A DNA stretch of 49,374 nucleotides from Jannaschia aquimarina (GTDB lineage Bacteria > Pseudomonadota > Alphaproteobacteria > Rhodobacterales > Rhodobacteraceae): assembly GCF_000877395.1 (NCBI RefSeq), contig NZ_JYFE01000022.1:1-49374 (forward strand). The letters are read 5' to 3'. A model generated the notes under the pieces. It was not told where the DNA came from, did not search any database, and worked only from the letters and a program-made list of their open reading frames with translations. Positions 34,248 through 42,156 of the stretch are shown here, piece by piece. Each line of letters starts with the position of its first letter. The stretch's first letter is position 1. A program made the translations under genes and the position numbers.

Positions 34248-35026
34248 GCGCCGCCCTCCGGCAACAGCGTGAGAACGGCTTCGCCATGGGGGGCGGCCGC
34301 CGCCTCGATGATCCAGCCGGGGGCGGTCCGCCGCGCGGCCGGGCCGCCCGGAACGGCGGCGTCCAGTGCGGCCCGGGCCACCTCGCCCAGCGAAAGCGCA
34401 TCGAGCGCCTCGACCAGATCGGATCCGACCGGGTCACGGCCCAGGATCCGTGCGGCGGCAGGGTTCGACTGTGCGATCCGTCCCTGTCCATCCACCGACA
34501 GGGCCGCCACCGGCAGCGCCGACCAGAGCGCCGCGGCCTCCGAGAGGCGACGCTCCAGCAGGTCGGCCCGGCGGCGATGCTTGCCGACGTCGCGAACGGT
34601 CCCGAACATCCGGATCAGGCGGCCGCCCTCCACGTGGGCGCGGACGTCGTTCTCCACGTAGATCGGCTCGCCGTCGTATCGGGTGTCGAGCGCGGGCGCA
34701 GCATCCACTTCGAAGCCATTGGCCAGAAGGTTCAGGACGAAGGCTTCGTTCTGCGGATTGCGCGGAAAAATCTCGCTCACAGGCCGGTCCAGCAGGCTCT
34801 CTCCGGCGGGGAGCATGTAGAGTTCGTGCATCGCGCGATTGGCCAGCGACCAGCGCGGCGCATTCTCGAAGACCTGCCGGACGACTTCGGCGTCCGGGGC
34901 CGTCACGTCGACGGGCCGACCGAACTCCATGCACCAGCAGGCATCACGAGAGGCGTCGACGATGGCCCGCAGGATCTCGGCGTCGAGCTGGGGCTGGGCG
35001 GCTTGATCGGCAATTGATGATTTCAT
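34244..35026 (-). CDS. PAS-domain sensor protein
   Basis: The 260-residue soluble protein has two PAS-like regions: residues ~15-150 ('LRAIVDASRDACWCMEFG', 'SLANRAMHELYMLPAGESLLDRPVSEIFP', 'IRMFGTVRDVGKHRRR') and ~165-255 ('ALPVAALSVDGQGRIAQSNPAAARILGRDP'), joined by a helical linker ('LLERRLSEAAAL'). It has no kinase, cyclase or DNA-binding part. Its stop overlaps the start of the AAA regulator, so it probably supplies ligand or redox sensing to that protein in trans. The signal is unknown. It is the first gene of the ABC-ALDH operon. Confidence 0.82.
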   Translation of the reverse strand: MKSSIADQAAQPQLDAEILRAIVDASRDACWCMEFGRPVDVTAPDAEVVRQVFENAPRWSLANRAMHELYMLPAGESLLDRPVSEIFPRNPQNEAFVLNLLANGFEVDAAPALDTRYDGEPIYVENDVRAHVEGGRLIRMFGTVRDVGKHRRRADLLERRLSEAAALWSALPVAALSVDGQGRIAQSNPAAARILGRDPVGSDLVEALDALSLGEVARAALDAAVPGGPAARRTAPGWIIEAAAAPHGEAVLTLLPEGGA

Positions 35027-35040
35027 GCAGCAACGCTGCA
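35026..35040. promoter_or_regulatory. Inverted repeat at the start of the PAS-regulator operon
   Basis: TGCAGC at 35026-35031 and GCTGCA at 35035-35040 are six-base arms separated by AAC. The element touches the start codon of the PAS gene and could be an operator or an mRNA fold. A stronger assignment is not possible from sequence. Confidence 0.35.
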
Positions 35041-35082
35041 ATAACGCATCGCATCTGGCAAGGCCGAATTTCGTAGGCCGGC

Positions 35083-35118
35083 ACAAAAAACGAAAAAGGG
35101 GGGCGTATCGCCCCCCTT
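35083..35118 (-). terminator. Strong terminator downstream of gcdH
   Basis: Read on the minus strand, a ten-base-pair stem (35096-35105 with 35109-35118) with a three-base loop is followed by TTTTTCGTTTTTTG. It lies 22 bases after the glutaryl-CoA dehydrogenase stop and insulates that unit from the PAS-ABC-ALDH operon. Confidence 0.92.
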
Positions 35119-35139
35119 CGACCGTGCCGATCGACCGGC

Positions 35140-36348
35140 TCAGCAGAAGGCCTGAAGCCCGGTCTGCGCCCGCCCCAGGATCAACGCATGAACGTCATGC
35201 GTGCCCTCGTAGGTGTTCACCGTCTCGAGGTTGATCATGTGGCGCATCACCCCGAATTCCTCCGAGATCCCGTTGCCGCCATGCATGTCTCGGGCCTGCC
35301 GGGCCACGTCCAGCGCCGCGCCGCAATTGTTGCGTTTCATCATCGAGACCAGCTCTGGCGAGGCGGTTCCCGCCTCCATCATCCGGCCCAACCGCAGGCT
35401 GCCCTGCAGCCCCAGCCCGATCGCCGTCTGCATGTCGGCCAGCTTCTTCTGGTAGAGTTGCGTCTGGGCCAGGGGACGGCCGAATTGCTTACGGTCCAGC
35501 CCGTATTGCCGGGCGGCGTGCCAGCAGGCCTCCGCCGCGCCCATCACCCCCCAGGAGATCCCGTATCGCGCCCGGTTCAGGCAGCCGAACGGCCCCTTCA
35601 GGCCCTCGACGCCGGGCAACAGGGCCTCTTCCGGCACCTCGACCCCGTCCATCACGATCTCGCCGGTGACTGAGGCGCGCAAGGACAGCTTGCCGCCGAT
35701 CTTGGGAGCCGAGAGGCCGGGCGTCCCCCGTTCGATCAGAAAGCCGCGAATTACGCCGTCGAGCTTGGCCCAGACGACGAAGACATCGGCGATGGGCGCG
35801 TTCGAGATCCAGGTCTTCGTGCCCGTGATCCGGTAGCCGGTCGCCGTCTTCTCGGCGCGGGTCTTCATGCCGCCGGGGTCCGATCCGGCATCGGGTTCGG
35901 TCAGGCCGAAGCAGCCGATCGCCTCGCCCGAGGCCAGCTGCGGCAGCCATCGGGCCTTCTGCGCCTCGGACCCGTAGGCGTGGATCGGATACATCACCAG
36001 AGACGACTGCACCGACATCATCGAGCGATAGCCCGAATCCACGCGCTCGATCTCTCGCGCGACAAGGCCGTAGGTGACGTAGCCCGCGCCCAGCCCGCCG
36101 TATTCCTCGGGGATGGTCACGCCCAACAGGCCGGCGGCACCCATCCGGCGAAAGACCTCCGGGTCGACCACCTCGTCGCGCGCGGCGCGGGTCACCCCCG
36201 GCGCAAGCTCCGCCTCGGCGAAGGCGCGCGCCGCATCACGCAGCATCCGCTCGTCCTCGGAAAGCTGATCCTCCAGCCGGAACGGATCGCTCCAGTCGAA
36301 GGGGCCCAGTGCGGGGCCTTTGCCCGTCTCGATCATGACGTCCTTCAT
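35140..36348 (-). CDS. gcdH: Glutaryl-CoA dehydrogenase
   Basis: The 402-residue flavoenzyme oxidises and decarboxylates glutaryl-CoA to crotonyl-CoA. It is distinguished from other acyl-CoA dehydrogenases by '[19 protein letters not shown]', the glutaryl-binding arginine R108 in '[18 protein letters not shown]', '[24 protein letters not shown]' and '[14 protein letters not shown]'. Catalytic Glu is E381 in '[20 protein letters not shown]'. The start is the ATG complementary to 36346-36348 with GGAGGCGG upstream; it overlaps the stop of the aminotransferase gene (ATGA). Coupling to a class III aminotransferase fits lysine or 5-aminovalerate breakdown. Confidence 0.95.
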   Translation of the reverse strand: MKDVMIETGKGPALGPFDWSDPFRLEDQLSEDERMLRDAARAFAEAELAPGVTRAARDEVVDPEVFRRMGAAGLLGVTIPEEYGGLGAGYVTYGLVAREIERVDSGYRSMMSVQSSLVMYPIHAYGSEAQKARWLPQLASGEAIGCFGLTEPDAGSDPGGMKTRAEKTATGYRITGTKTWISNAPIADVFVVWAKLDGVIRGFLIERGTPGLSAPKIGGKLSLRASVTGEIVMDGVEVPEEALLPGVEGLKGPFGCLNRARYGISWGVMGAAEACWHAARQYGLDRKQFGRPLAQTQLYQKKLADMQTAIGLGLQGSLRLGRMMEAGTASPELVSMMKRNNCGAALDVARQARDMHGGNGISEEFGVMRHMINLETVNTYEGTHDVHALILGRAQTGLQAFC

Positions 36349-37637
36349 GCGCCCGCCTCCCGTGTCGCGGCCTCGAAGATGTCCATCGCGCGGGCCAGCG
36401 TGGCGTCGTCCACCACCAAGGGCGGCAGCAGACGGACGGCGTTGCCGCGGGTGCCGCAGGGCAGCACGATCAGCCCGCGCGCCTCGCAGCCCGCGATGAC
36501 CCGTCCGGCGCGTGCCGGATCGGGCCGGTAGGCAGATCCCTCGCCCTCGCCGAATTCCACCGCGACCATCGCACCGGGGCCGCGCACTTCCGCGATCCCG
36601 TGCCCTTCGGCGGCCAGCGCCGACAGCCGTGCGGTCATCGCCTCGCCGATCCGCCGAGCGGCGGCGCACAGACCCTCTGCCTCGACCGTGTCGAGCACCG
36701 CCAGAGCGGCGGCCGCCGCGACCGGATTGCCGGCATAGGTTCCGCCCAGCCCCCCGGCAGGCGCGGCATCCGCGATCTCGGCCCGCGCGACCACCGCCGA
36801 CAGGGGGAAGCCGCCTGCCAACCCTTTCGCCAGCGTCGTGATGTCCGCCGCGACGCCCGCGCGCTCCATCGCGAACAGCGCGCCAGTCCGAGCGATCCCG
36901 GTCTGCACCTCGTCGGCGATCATCACGATCCCGTGGCGGTCGCACCGCTCCCGGAGGGCGCGCAGGAAGTCTGGCGAAGCGGGATTGAACCCGCCTTCGC
37001 CCTGGACCGGCTCGACGATCATCGCGGCGACGCGCGCGGGGTCGATCGCGCCGGCGAACAGACGGTCCAGCGCCGCCAGAGCCTCGGCTTCGTCGATCCC
37101 GCCCAGAGGATCCGGGAAGGGCGCGTGGTGGATCTCGGGCGGCATCGCGCCGAACCCGGCCTTGTAGGGCACCTGCTTGCCCGTCAGCGCCATCCCCATC
37201 AGCGTGCGGCCGTGAAAGCTGCCACCGAAGGCCACGACGCCCGACCGGCCCGTGAATGCCCGCGCCATCTTGATCGCGTTCTCGACCGCCTCGGCCCCCG
37301 TGGTGACCAGCATCGTCCGCTTGGCGAAGGCGCCGGGGGCGGCGGCATTCAGCCGCTCGGCCAGCGCGACGTAGCCTTCGTAGGGGGCGACATGAAAGCA
37401 GGTATGGGTGAACCGCGCCATCTGCGCGCCCGCCGCTTCCATCACGGCGGGATGCCGATGACCGGTGTTCACCACCGCGATGCCCGCGGCGAAGTCGATC
37501 ATCTCCCGCCCGTCGGCCAACGTGAGAATGGCGCCTTGTGCGGCGTCGGCCCAAAGGCCGCGTGTCGCCACCCCGCGTGGCACCGCCGCTTCCCGACGCA
37601 GGTCCAGCGCGTCGCCGATGTTCTGTTGCCCGTCCAT
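36345..37637 (-). CDS. Class III aminotransferase, GabT/DavT-like
   Basis: The 430-residue PLP enzyme has all class III omega-aminotransferase marks: '[21 protein letters not shown]', '[18 protein letters not shown]', '[11 protein letters not shown]', '[12 protein letters not shown]' (D242) and PLP lysine K271 in '[10 protein letters not shown]'. It matches 4-aminobutyrate/5-aminovalerate aminotransferases. Because it is translationally coupled to glutaryl-CoA dehydrogenase, 5-aminovalerate to glutarate semialdehyde is the likelier reaction, though GABA is often accepted too. The ATG complementary to 37635-37637 follows GAGGGG. The promoter lies in the 75 bases shared with the XRE-cupin gene. 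Confidence 0.92.
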   Translation of the reverse strand: MDGQQNIGDALDLRREAAVPRGVATRGLWADAAQGAILTLADGREMIDFAAGIAVVNTGHRHPAVMEAAGAQMARFTHTCFHVAPYEGYVALAERLNAAAPGAFAKRTMLVTTGAEAVENAIKMARAFTGRSGVVAFGGSFHGRTLMGMALTGKQVPYKAGFGAMPPEIHHAPFPDPLGGIDEAEALAALDRLFAGAIDPARVAAMIVEPVQGEGGFNPASPDFLRALRERCDRHGIVMIADEVQTGIARTGALFAMERAGVAADITTLAKGLAGGFPLSAVVARAEIADAAPAGGLGGTYAGNPVAAAAALAVLDTVEAEGLCAAARRIGEAMTARLSALAAEGHGIAEVRGPGAMVAVEFGEGEGSAYRPDPARAGRVIAGCEARGLIVLPCGTRGNAVRLLPPLVVDDATLARAMDIFEAATREAGA

Positions 37638-37659
37638 GACCCCTCGCCCTATGCTTCGA

Positions 37660-37691
37660 ATTCTGATAGACACTGCTCAACATTCTGAGCA
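37660..37691. promoter_or_regulatory. Candidate operator between aminotransferase and XRE-cupin genes
   Basis: An inverted repeat TGCTCA-N6-TGAGCA spans 37674-37691. In addition ATTCTGA occurs twice as a direct repeat, at 37660-37666 and 37683-37689, 23 bases apart. The position between two divergent starts, one of them a repressor-type gene, suggests the binding site of that regulator. Confidence 0.5.
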
Positions 37692-37712
37692 ATCGCGGAG
37701 ACGTCAAGAGGA

Positions 37713-38306
37713 ATGATGGACGGAACCGAAGAAGAGGACGGCGCGGTCGATGTGGGCGCGCGACTGCGCGCGCTCCGCACGCAGCACGGCTTGTCGCAAC
37801 GCGAACTCGCGGAACGGGCGGGCGTCCCCCATGGCCAGGTTTCCATGGTCGAAACCGGCCGCTCCTCTCCCACCGTGGCCAGCCTGCGCAAGATCCTGAG
37901 CGGGCTGGGGCTGAGCATGGCGGAGTTCTTCGATACCGGCCCCGCCGATCCACCCTCGCCATTCGTGCCCGCCGACCGCCTGCGCGATCTGACGCCGCTT
38001 CTGGGGCGGCGCGGCGCGGGACGAATCACCTTGCGGCAGGCCGGGGACGCCCGCGCGCACGGGCTCCAGATCCTGCACGAAACCTACGCGCCCGGCGCCG
38101 ATACCGGCGAGACCATGCTGGAGCATCGCGGCGCCGAGGGCGGCGTGATCACGCGCGGGCGGATCGAACTGACCGTGGGCGAAGAGACCCGCATCCTGCG
38201 GACGGGCGACGCCTATCTCTTCGACAGCCGGCAGCCCCACCGCTTCCGCAATCCCGGACCGGAGGAGGCCGAGATCGTCTCGGCCTGCACGCCGCCATGG
38301 CTGTAG
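37713..38306 (+). CDS. XRE-cupin transcriptional regulator, PuuR-like
   Basis: A 197-residue regulator with an N-terminal XRE helix-turn-helix ('[45 protein letters not shown]', about 18-63) and a C-terminal cupin ('[59 protein letters not shown]'). This is the architecture of PuuR, which represses putrescine catabolism. Start is ATG 37713 or the adjacent ATG 37716, after AAGAGGA. Divergent from the aminotransferase-gcdH unit and overlapping the CoA-transferase gene by ten bases, it most likely controls both. The ligand, probably an amine or amino acid bound by the cupin, is not determinable. Confidence 0.9.
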   Translation: MMDGTEEEDGAVDVGARLRALRTQHGLSQRELAERAGVPHGQVSMVETGRSSPTVASLRKILSGLGLSMAEFFDTGPADPPSPFVPADRLRDLTPLLGRRGAGRITLRQAGDARAHGLQILHETYAPGADTGETMLEHRGAEGGVITRGRIELTVGEETRILRTGDAYLFDSRQPHRFRNPGPEEAEIVSACTPPWL

Positions 38307-39418
38307 GCGAGACCCCGCTCGCCGGGCTCCGCGTGCTGGAACTGGCCCGCGTTCTGGCCGGTCCCTGGATCGGACAGGCCCTCGCCGACCTGGGGGCCGA
38401 GGTCGTCAAGATCGAGGCGCCCGGCGGCGACGAAACCCGAAGCTGGGGCCCGCCCTTCGTCGAGGACGGGGGGTCGGCCGCCTATTTCCACGGCGCCAAC
38501 CGGGGCAAACGGTCGGTCGTAGCCGATTTCCGCACGGAGGACGGGCGCGCCCTCGTCCGGGACGAGGCCGCCCGCGCCGACATCCTGATCGAGAACTTCA
38601 AGGTCGGCGGACTGGCGAAATACGGGCTGGATTACGCCAGCCTGTCGGCCCTGAATCCACGGCTCGTCTATTGTTCGATCACCGGGTTCGGACAGAACGG
38701 CCCCTATGCCGCCCGCCCGGGCTACGACGCGCTGATCCAGGGCCTCAGCGGCCTGATGTCCATCACCGGAGAGCCGGACGGCGCGCCCCAGAAGGTCGGC
38801 GTGGCCGTCACCGACATCGTGACGGGTCTCTACGGCACCATCGGGATCCTCGCCGCAATCGAACAACGCCACCGGACCGGGCGGGGCCAGCATATCGACA
38901 TGGCATTGATGGATTGCGCGATGGCCATGCTGGCGAATCAGGCGATGAACGCACTGGTCACGGGCCGCGCGCCGCCCCGGCAGGGCAGCGCCCATCCCAG
39001 CATCGCCCCGTATCAGGTCTTCGCCTGCGCCGACGGGCACCTGATCGTCGCGGTCGGCAATGACGGCCAGTTCGCGCGGCTCTGCGAGGTGCTGGAGCGC
39101 CCGGACCTCGCCACCGACCCGCGTTTCGCCACCAATCCAGACCGGGTCCGCAACCGCCCGGCCCTCGAGGAAGCGATCGGCCCACTCATCGCCGGATGGG
39201 CGCGCGATCCGCTTCTGGCGGCGCTCGAAGGGGCGACCGTTCCCGCCGGACCGATCAACGACGTGGTCGAGGCGCTGGCCGATCCACAGGTCGCGGCGCG
39301 CGGCCTCGTGATCCGGCCCGGGGGCGTTCCGGGGCTTCGTGGGCCATGGCGCTTTTCCGACGCGGATCTCAGTCTGGATCGCGGCGCCCCTGCCTTGGGC
39401 GAGGCCGGTCGCGCCTAG
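38297..39418 (+). CDS. Family III CoA-transferase (CaiB/BaiF), possible glutarate CoA-transferase
   Basis: A 373-residue CaiB/BaiF-family enzyme: 'LRVLELARVLAGPWIGQALADLGAEVVKIEAPGGDETR', 'ILIENFKVGGLAKYGLDY', 'CSITGFGQNGPYAARPGYDALIQGLSGLMSITGEPDG', and the catalytic Asp, D173 in 'VGVAVTDIVTGLYG'. These enzymes move CoA between acids through an aspartyl anhydride. The mammalian succinate:hydroxymethylglutarate/glutarate CoA-transferase is in this family, and the gcdH context makes glutarate to glutaryl-CoA the natural proposal. The start overlaps the XRE-cupin gene. Its stop codon shares the CTAG palindrome with the convergent lyase gene. Confidence 0.9.
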   Translation: MAVGETPLAGLRVLELARVLAGPWIGQALADLGAEVVKIEAPGGDETRSWGPPFVEDGGSAAYFHGANRGKRSVVADFRTEDGRALVRDEAARADILIENFKVGGLAKYGLDYASLSALNPRLVYCSITGFGQNGPYAARPGYDALIQGLSGLMSITGEPDGAPQKVGVAVTDIVTGLYGTIGILAAIEQRHRTGRGQHIDMALMDCAMAMLANQAMNALVTGRAPPRQGSAHPSIAPYQVFACADGHLIVAVGNDGQFARLCEVLERPDLATDPRFATNPDRVRNRPALEEAIGPLIAGWARDPLLAALEGATVPAGPINDVVEALADPQVAARGLVIRPGGVPGLRGPWRFSDADLSLDRGAPALGEAGRA

Positions 39419-40194
39419 GCCCCTTCATCCGGATCGTAGGTCCAACGGTGGCCGGGCGGGGTGGGCCCCTTGTTGCGCCCGCCCTGCCGGGTCTGCTCCC
39501 AGGCATGGGCCAGGATGCCGACGCTGCGCGAGAGGACGAAGAAGCCCCGCGCCAGAGGCGGCGGGCAGCCCAGTTCGCCGTAGATGACGGCTGTCGCCCC
39601 GTCGATATTCATGGGGATGAGCCGGCCCTTCCGGCGCGCCAACTCCGCCTCGACGGCGCGTCCGGCGCCGGCGTGGCGGCCGTCCACCGCGCCGCGCGCC
39701 TCCGCCGCGTCGACCAGGCCCAACAGCGCCGGCGCGCGCGGATCGACAGGGTGGAACCGGTGTCCGAAGCCCGGAACGTAGCGCACGCCCCGCGCCGCCA
39801 ATGCGTCCAGCGCGGGGCCTGCGCCCTCTGCGATGACATGCGTGTAGAGGTCCAGCGCCTGCTCGCCCGCGCCGCCATGCACGTCGCCCAGCATCCCGAT
39901 GCCGGTCGCCATGGCGGATTGCAGCCCCACGCCGCAGGTGGCCGCCATCCGCGCCGCGGCGATGGACGGCGCCTGCGGGCCATGATCGACCGCCGCCACC
40001 AGCGCGGCCTCGAACAGGTCCAGCCGCGCGCCGCCCAGGTCCCCGCCCGTCACCAGCCGCCAGATCATCGCCGGGAACCGCTCCGTGCCGATGGACTCCT
40101 CTATGGGACGTCCGCGCAGGTCTATGCGCCCGGGCTCCATGTCGATGATCGCTGTGCGCCACCAATCGGCAACCGGGTCGATCTCGCGGCTCAT
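39415..40194 (-). CDS. Citrate-synthase-fold lyase, citryl-CoA lyase-like
   Basis: The 259-residue protein is the large-domain part of the citrate synthase fold, the size of citryl-CoA lyase (Ccl) and much shorter than citrate synthase. The three catalytic residues align: His106 in 'MLGDVHGGAGEQALDLY', His145 in 'VPGFGHRFHPVDPR' and Asp198 in 'PMNIDGATAVIYGELGCP'; a further conserved His is in 'VDHGPQAPSIAAARM' (H71). Such proteins cleave citryl-CoA or related 3-hydroxy-3-carboxyacyl-CoA compounds. It is coupled by ATGA overlap to a CoA-transferase upstream, which could provide the CoA thioester. The true substrate is unknown. Confidence 0.85.
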   Translation of the reverse strand: MSREIDPVADWWRTAIIDMEPGRIDLRGRPIEESIGTERFPAMIWRLVTGGDLGGARLDLFEAALVAAVDHGPQAPSIAAARMAATCGVGLQSAMATGIGMLGDVHGGAGEQALDLYTHVIAEGAGPALDALAARGVRYVPGFGHRFHPVDPRAPALLGLVDAAEARGAVDGRHAGAGRAVEAELARRKGRLIPMNIDGATAVIYGELGCPPPLARGFFVLSRSVGILAHAWEQTRQGGRNKGPTPPGHRWTYDPDEGA

Positions 40195-41399
40195 GCCGCG
40201 TCCTGCCGGCGCAGCACGGCGTCGATATCCGCCTGGTCCACCCCCGCCTCGCGCAGGATCTCCGCGGTATGGGCGCCCAGTTCGGGCGGCGGCGCCTCGA
40301 CGCTCAGCGGTGCGCCGTCCCAATGCAGGCCCGGACGCACGGCGCGGACGGGTTTGCCCGCGATCTCTCCGAAATCGGCGACCAGCCCGCGCCCCTGGAC
40401 CTGCGCCGAGGCCAGCGCGTCGGCCACGGTCGCGACGGGCCCCGCAGGCACGCCCGCCGCGTTCAGGCAGTCCACCGCGTCGCCCACCGCCCAATCGGCC
40501 AGCGCCGCTTCGATCGCGGCGGTCAGGTCCCGCCGGTTCGCCATCCGATCGGCCCGCCGGGCATAGCGCGGATCGTCCGTCAGTCCGTCCAGCCCGAGCA
40601 CCCCGCACAGGGCGATCCACTGCTCCTGCTTGTTGGCGGCGATGTTGATAAGCCCATCCGACGCCCGGAACGCACCCGAAGGGGCAGACGTCACGTTGTC
40701 GTTGCCCCGTCGCGCAGGCGCCACGCCCGCCACCAGCCAGTTCGAGACCGCCCAGCCCATGGTCGCCAGGGTCGCCTCCAGCATGGAGACGTCGATCGTG
40801 GCGGCGGGCCGCGCGCCGTCCGGGCCGCGCGCCGACAGGGCCGCGCAGATCGCCATGGCCGCCGTCAGCCCTCCGATCGTATCGCAGAGCGGATAGCCCA
40901 CGCGGGTCGGCGGCCCGTCGGGATCCCCCGTGATCGACATGACCCCCGACGCGCCCTGCACGATCTGGTCGTAGGCCGGCAGGCCCGCCATCGGCCCGTC
41001 CTGCCCGAAGCCCGAGATCGCGGCATAGACCAGGCTCGGATTGGCCGCGCGCAATGTCCCCGCATCGAGCCCGAGGCGCGCCATCACGCCGGGACGGAAG
41101 TTCTCGACCACCACGTCCGCCCGCGCGGCCAGCGCGAGGAAGGCCCGGCGCCCCGCCGCGTCCTTGAGATCCAGCGCGACCGACCGCTTGCCCGCATTCT
41201 GCGCCAGAAAGCTGACGCCCATCCCGGCGGCGTTAAGCGCCTCGTCGGCGCCAAGCTGTCGGGCCAGATCCCCACGGCCCGGCGCCTCCACCTTGACGAC
41301 ATCCGCGCCCAGGTGAGCGAGCTGGTGACAGCAGAACGGCCCCGCCAGAACGTTGGTGAGATCCAGCACCCGGATCCCGGCCAGCGGTTTCGCGGTCAT
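40191..41399 (-). CDS. Family III CoA-transferase (CaiB/BaiF)
   Basis: The 402-residue enzyme has the same family marks as the 38-kb paralogue: 'GIRVLDLTNVLAGPFCCHQLAHLGADVVKVEAPGRGDLAR', 'VVVENFRPGVMARLGLD', 'AAISGFGQDGPMAGLPAYDQIVQGASGVMSITGDPDG' and catalytic Asp D173 in 'VGYPLCDTIGGLTAAM'. It differs clearly in the C-terminal half, so it is not a recent duplicate. It overlaps the lyase gene downstream and is divergent from the IclR regulator, suggesting a two-enzyme pathway in which it activates a (hydroxy)polycarboxylate. Family firm; donor and acceptor unknown. Confidence 0.92.
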   Translation of the reverse strand: MTAKPLAGIRVLDLTNVLAGPFCCHQLAHLGADVVKVEAPGRGDLARQLGADEALNAAGMGVSFLAQNAGKRSVALDLKDAAGRRAFLALAARADVVVENFRPGVMARLGLDAGTLRAANPSLVYAAISGFGQDGPMAGLPAYDQIVQGASGVMSITGDPDGPPTRVGYPLCDTIGGLTAAMAICAALSARGPDGARPAATIDVSMLEATLATMGWAVSNWLVAGVAPARRGNDNVTSAPSGAFRASDGLINIAANKQEQWIALCGVLGLDGLTDDPRYARRADRMANRRDLTAAIEAALADWAVGDAVDCLNAAGVPAGPVATVADALASAQVQGRGLVADFGEIAGKPVRAVRPGLHWDGAPLSVEAPPPELGAHTAEILREAGVDQADIDAVLRRQDAA

Positions 41400-41419
41400 G
41401 GCAAGTGTTGCGCAGAATG

Positions 41420-41431
41420 AAACATGCGTTT
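41420..41431. promoter_or_regulatory. Possible IclR-type operator
   Basis: AAAC-ATGC-GTTT forms a small inverted repeat in the 85 bases between the divergent CoA-transferase and IclR starts. IclR-family sites are often short A/T-rich palindromes of this kind. The signal is weak and rests mostly on position. Confidence 0.3.
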
Positions 41432-41484
41432 AGCCAAGCAGAACACGCGCGCCGTGTAAACCTGTCGCAGCCGCAAGGGGACGC

Positions 41485-42156
41485 ATGGAAGGGACCGGCC
41501 GGGTCGATGCCGTCGCCAAGGCGATGCGCCTCCTGCGGGTGATCGGCGATGCGGGCGCCCCGCTCAGCCTGTCGGAGGCATCGCGACGCGCCCGCCTGCA
41601 CAAGAGCACTGCGCTCCGGCTCCTCTCGACGCTCGCCGATGACGGGATGGCCGCCCGCACGCCTGATGGCCTCTGGCGCCTCGGGCCCGAACTGCGCCGC
41701 CTGGGCGGCCTCCCTCCCACCGACCACCTCTCACCAGACCTGGTCCGACCCGCCCTCGACCGCCTCGTCGCCGCCACACAGGAGACGGCATCCTTCTACG
41801 TCCGGGACGGAGAGGAGCGCGTGATCCTCTACCGCCGGAACGCACCCCGCGCCGCCCGGCATCATCTGGAAGAGGGGGCTCGCCTCGACCTCTCGGACGG
41901 GGCCGCCGCCCTCGTCCTGCGGGCCTTCGCGGGCGAATCGGGCGCCCGGATGGAGGAGATCCGGCAGGCGGGTCACGCCACCTCGCTCGGCGCGCGCGAT
42001 CCGGACGTGGCGGCCGTCGCCGTTCCCGTCTGGCGGGACGGCGCGCTCGCAGGCGCACTCAGCGTCTCGGGCCTGATCGGGCGCATGGACACGCAGGCCC
42101 GTGCACGCGCGCTGGCCGCCTTGCAGAAAGAGGCCGAAACCCTGTCCGGCGCCTAG
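41485..42156 (+). CDS. IclR family transcriptional regulator
   Basis: A 223-residue IclR-type regulator, a little short of the usual ~250. The winged HTH is at ~9-70 ('VAKAMRLLRVIGDAGAPLSLSEASRRARLHKSTALRLLSTLADDGMAAR'), followed by the ligand-binding GAF-like domain ('ETASFYVRDGEERVILYRRNAPRAARHHLEEGARLDLSDGAAALVLRAF', 'VAVPVWRDGALAGALSVSG'). Divergence from the CoA-transferase-lyase pair suggests it controls them in response to a pathway acid. Its stop codon shares CTAG with the convergent glutaredoxin-MauE gene. Confidence 0.92.
   Translation: MEGTGRVDAVAKAMRLLRVIGDAGAPLSLSEASRRARLHKSTALRLLSTLADDGMAARTPDGLWRLGPELRRLGGLPPTDHLSPDLVRPALDRLVAATQETASFYVRDGEERVILYRRNAPRAARHHLEEGARLDLSDGAAALVLRAFAGESGARMEEIRQAGHATSLGARDPDVAAVAVPVWRDGALAGALSVSGLIGRMDTQARARALAALQKEAETLSGA

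Noticed and set aside
35041-35082. A sigma-54 promoter upstream of the PAS gene.
   Set aside because: The nearest GG and GC pair on the minus strand is eleven bases apart, not ten, and lacks the rest of the consensus; the regulator also lacks the sigma-54 loop.
35140-37962. A 940-residue minus-strand open frame joining gcdH to upstream sequence.
   Set aside because: Only the last 402 residues match a protein family; the upstream part is an Arg/Gly-rich shadow of the aminotransferase and regulator genes.
38297-41399. The two CoA-transferase genes as a recent duplication.
   Set aside because: Only family-wide motifs are shared; length and the C-terminal half differ clearly.
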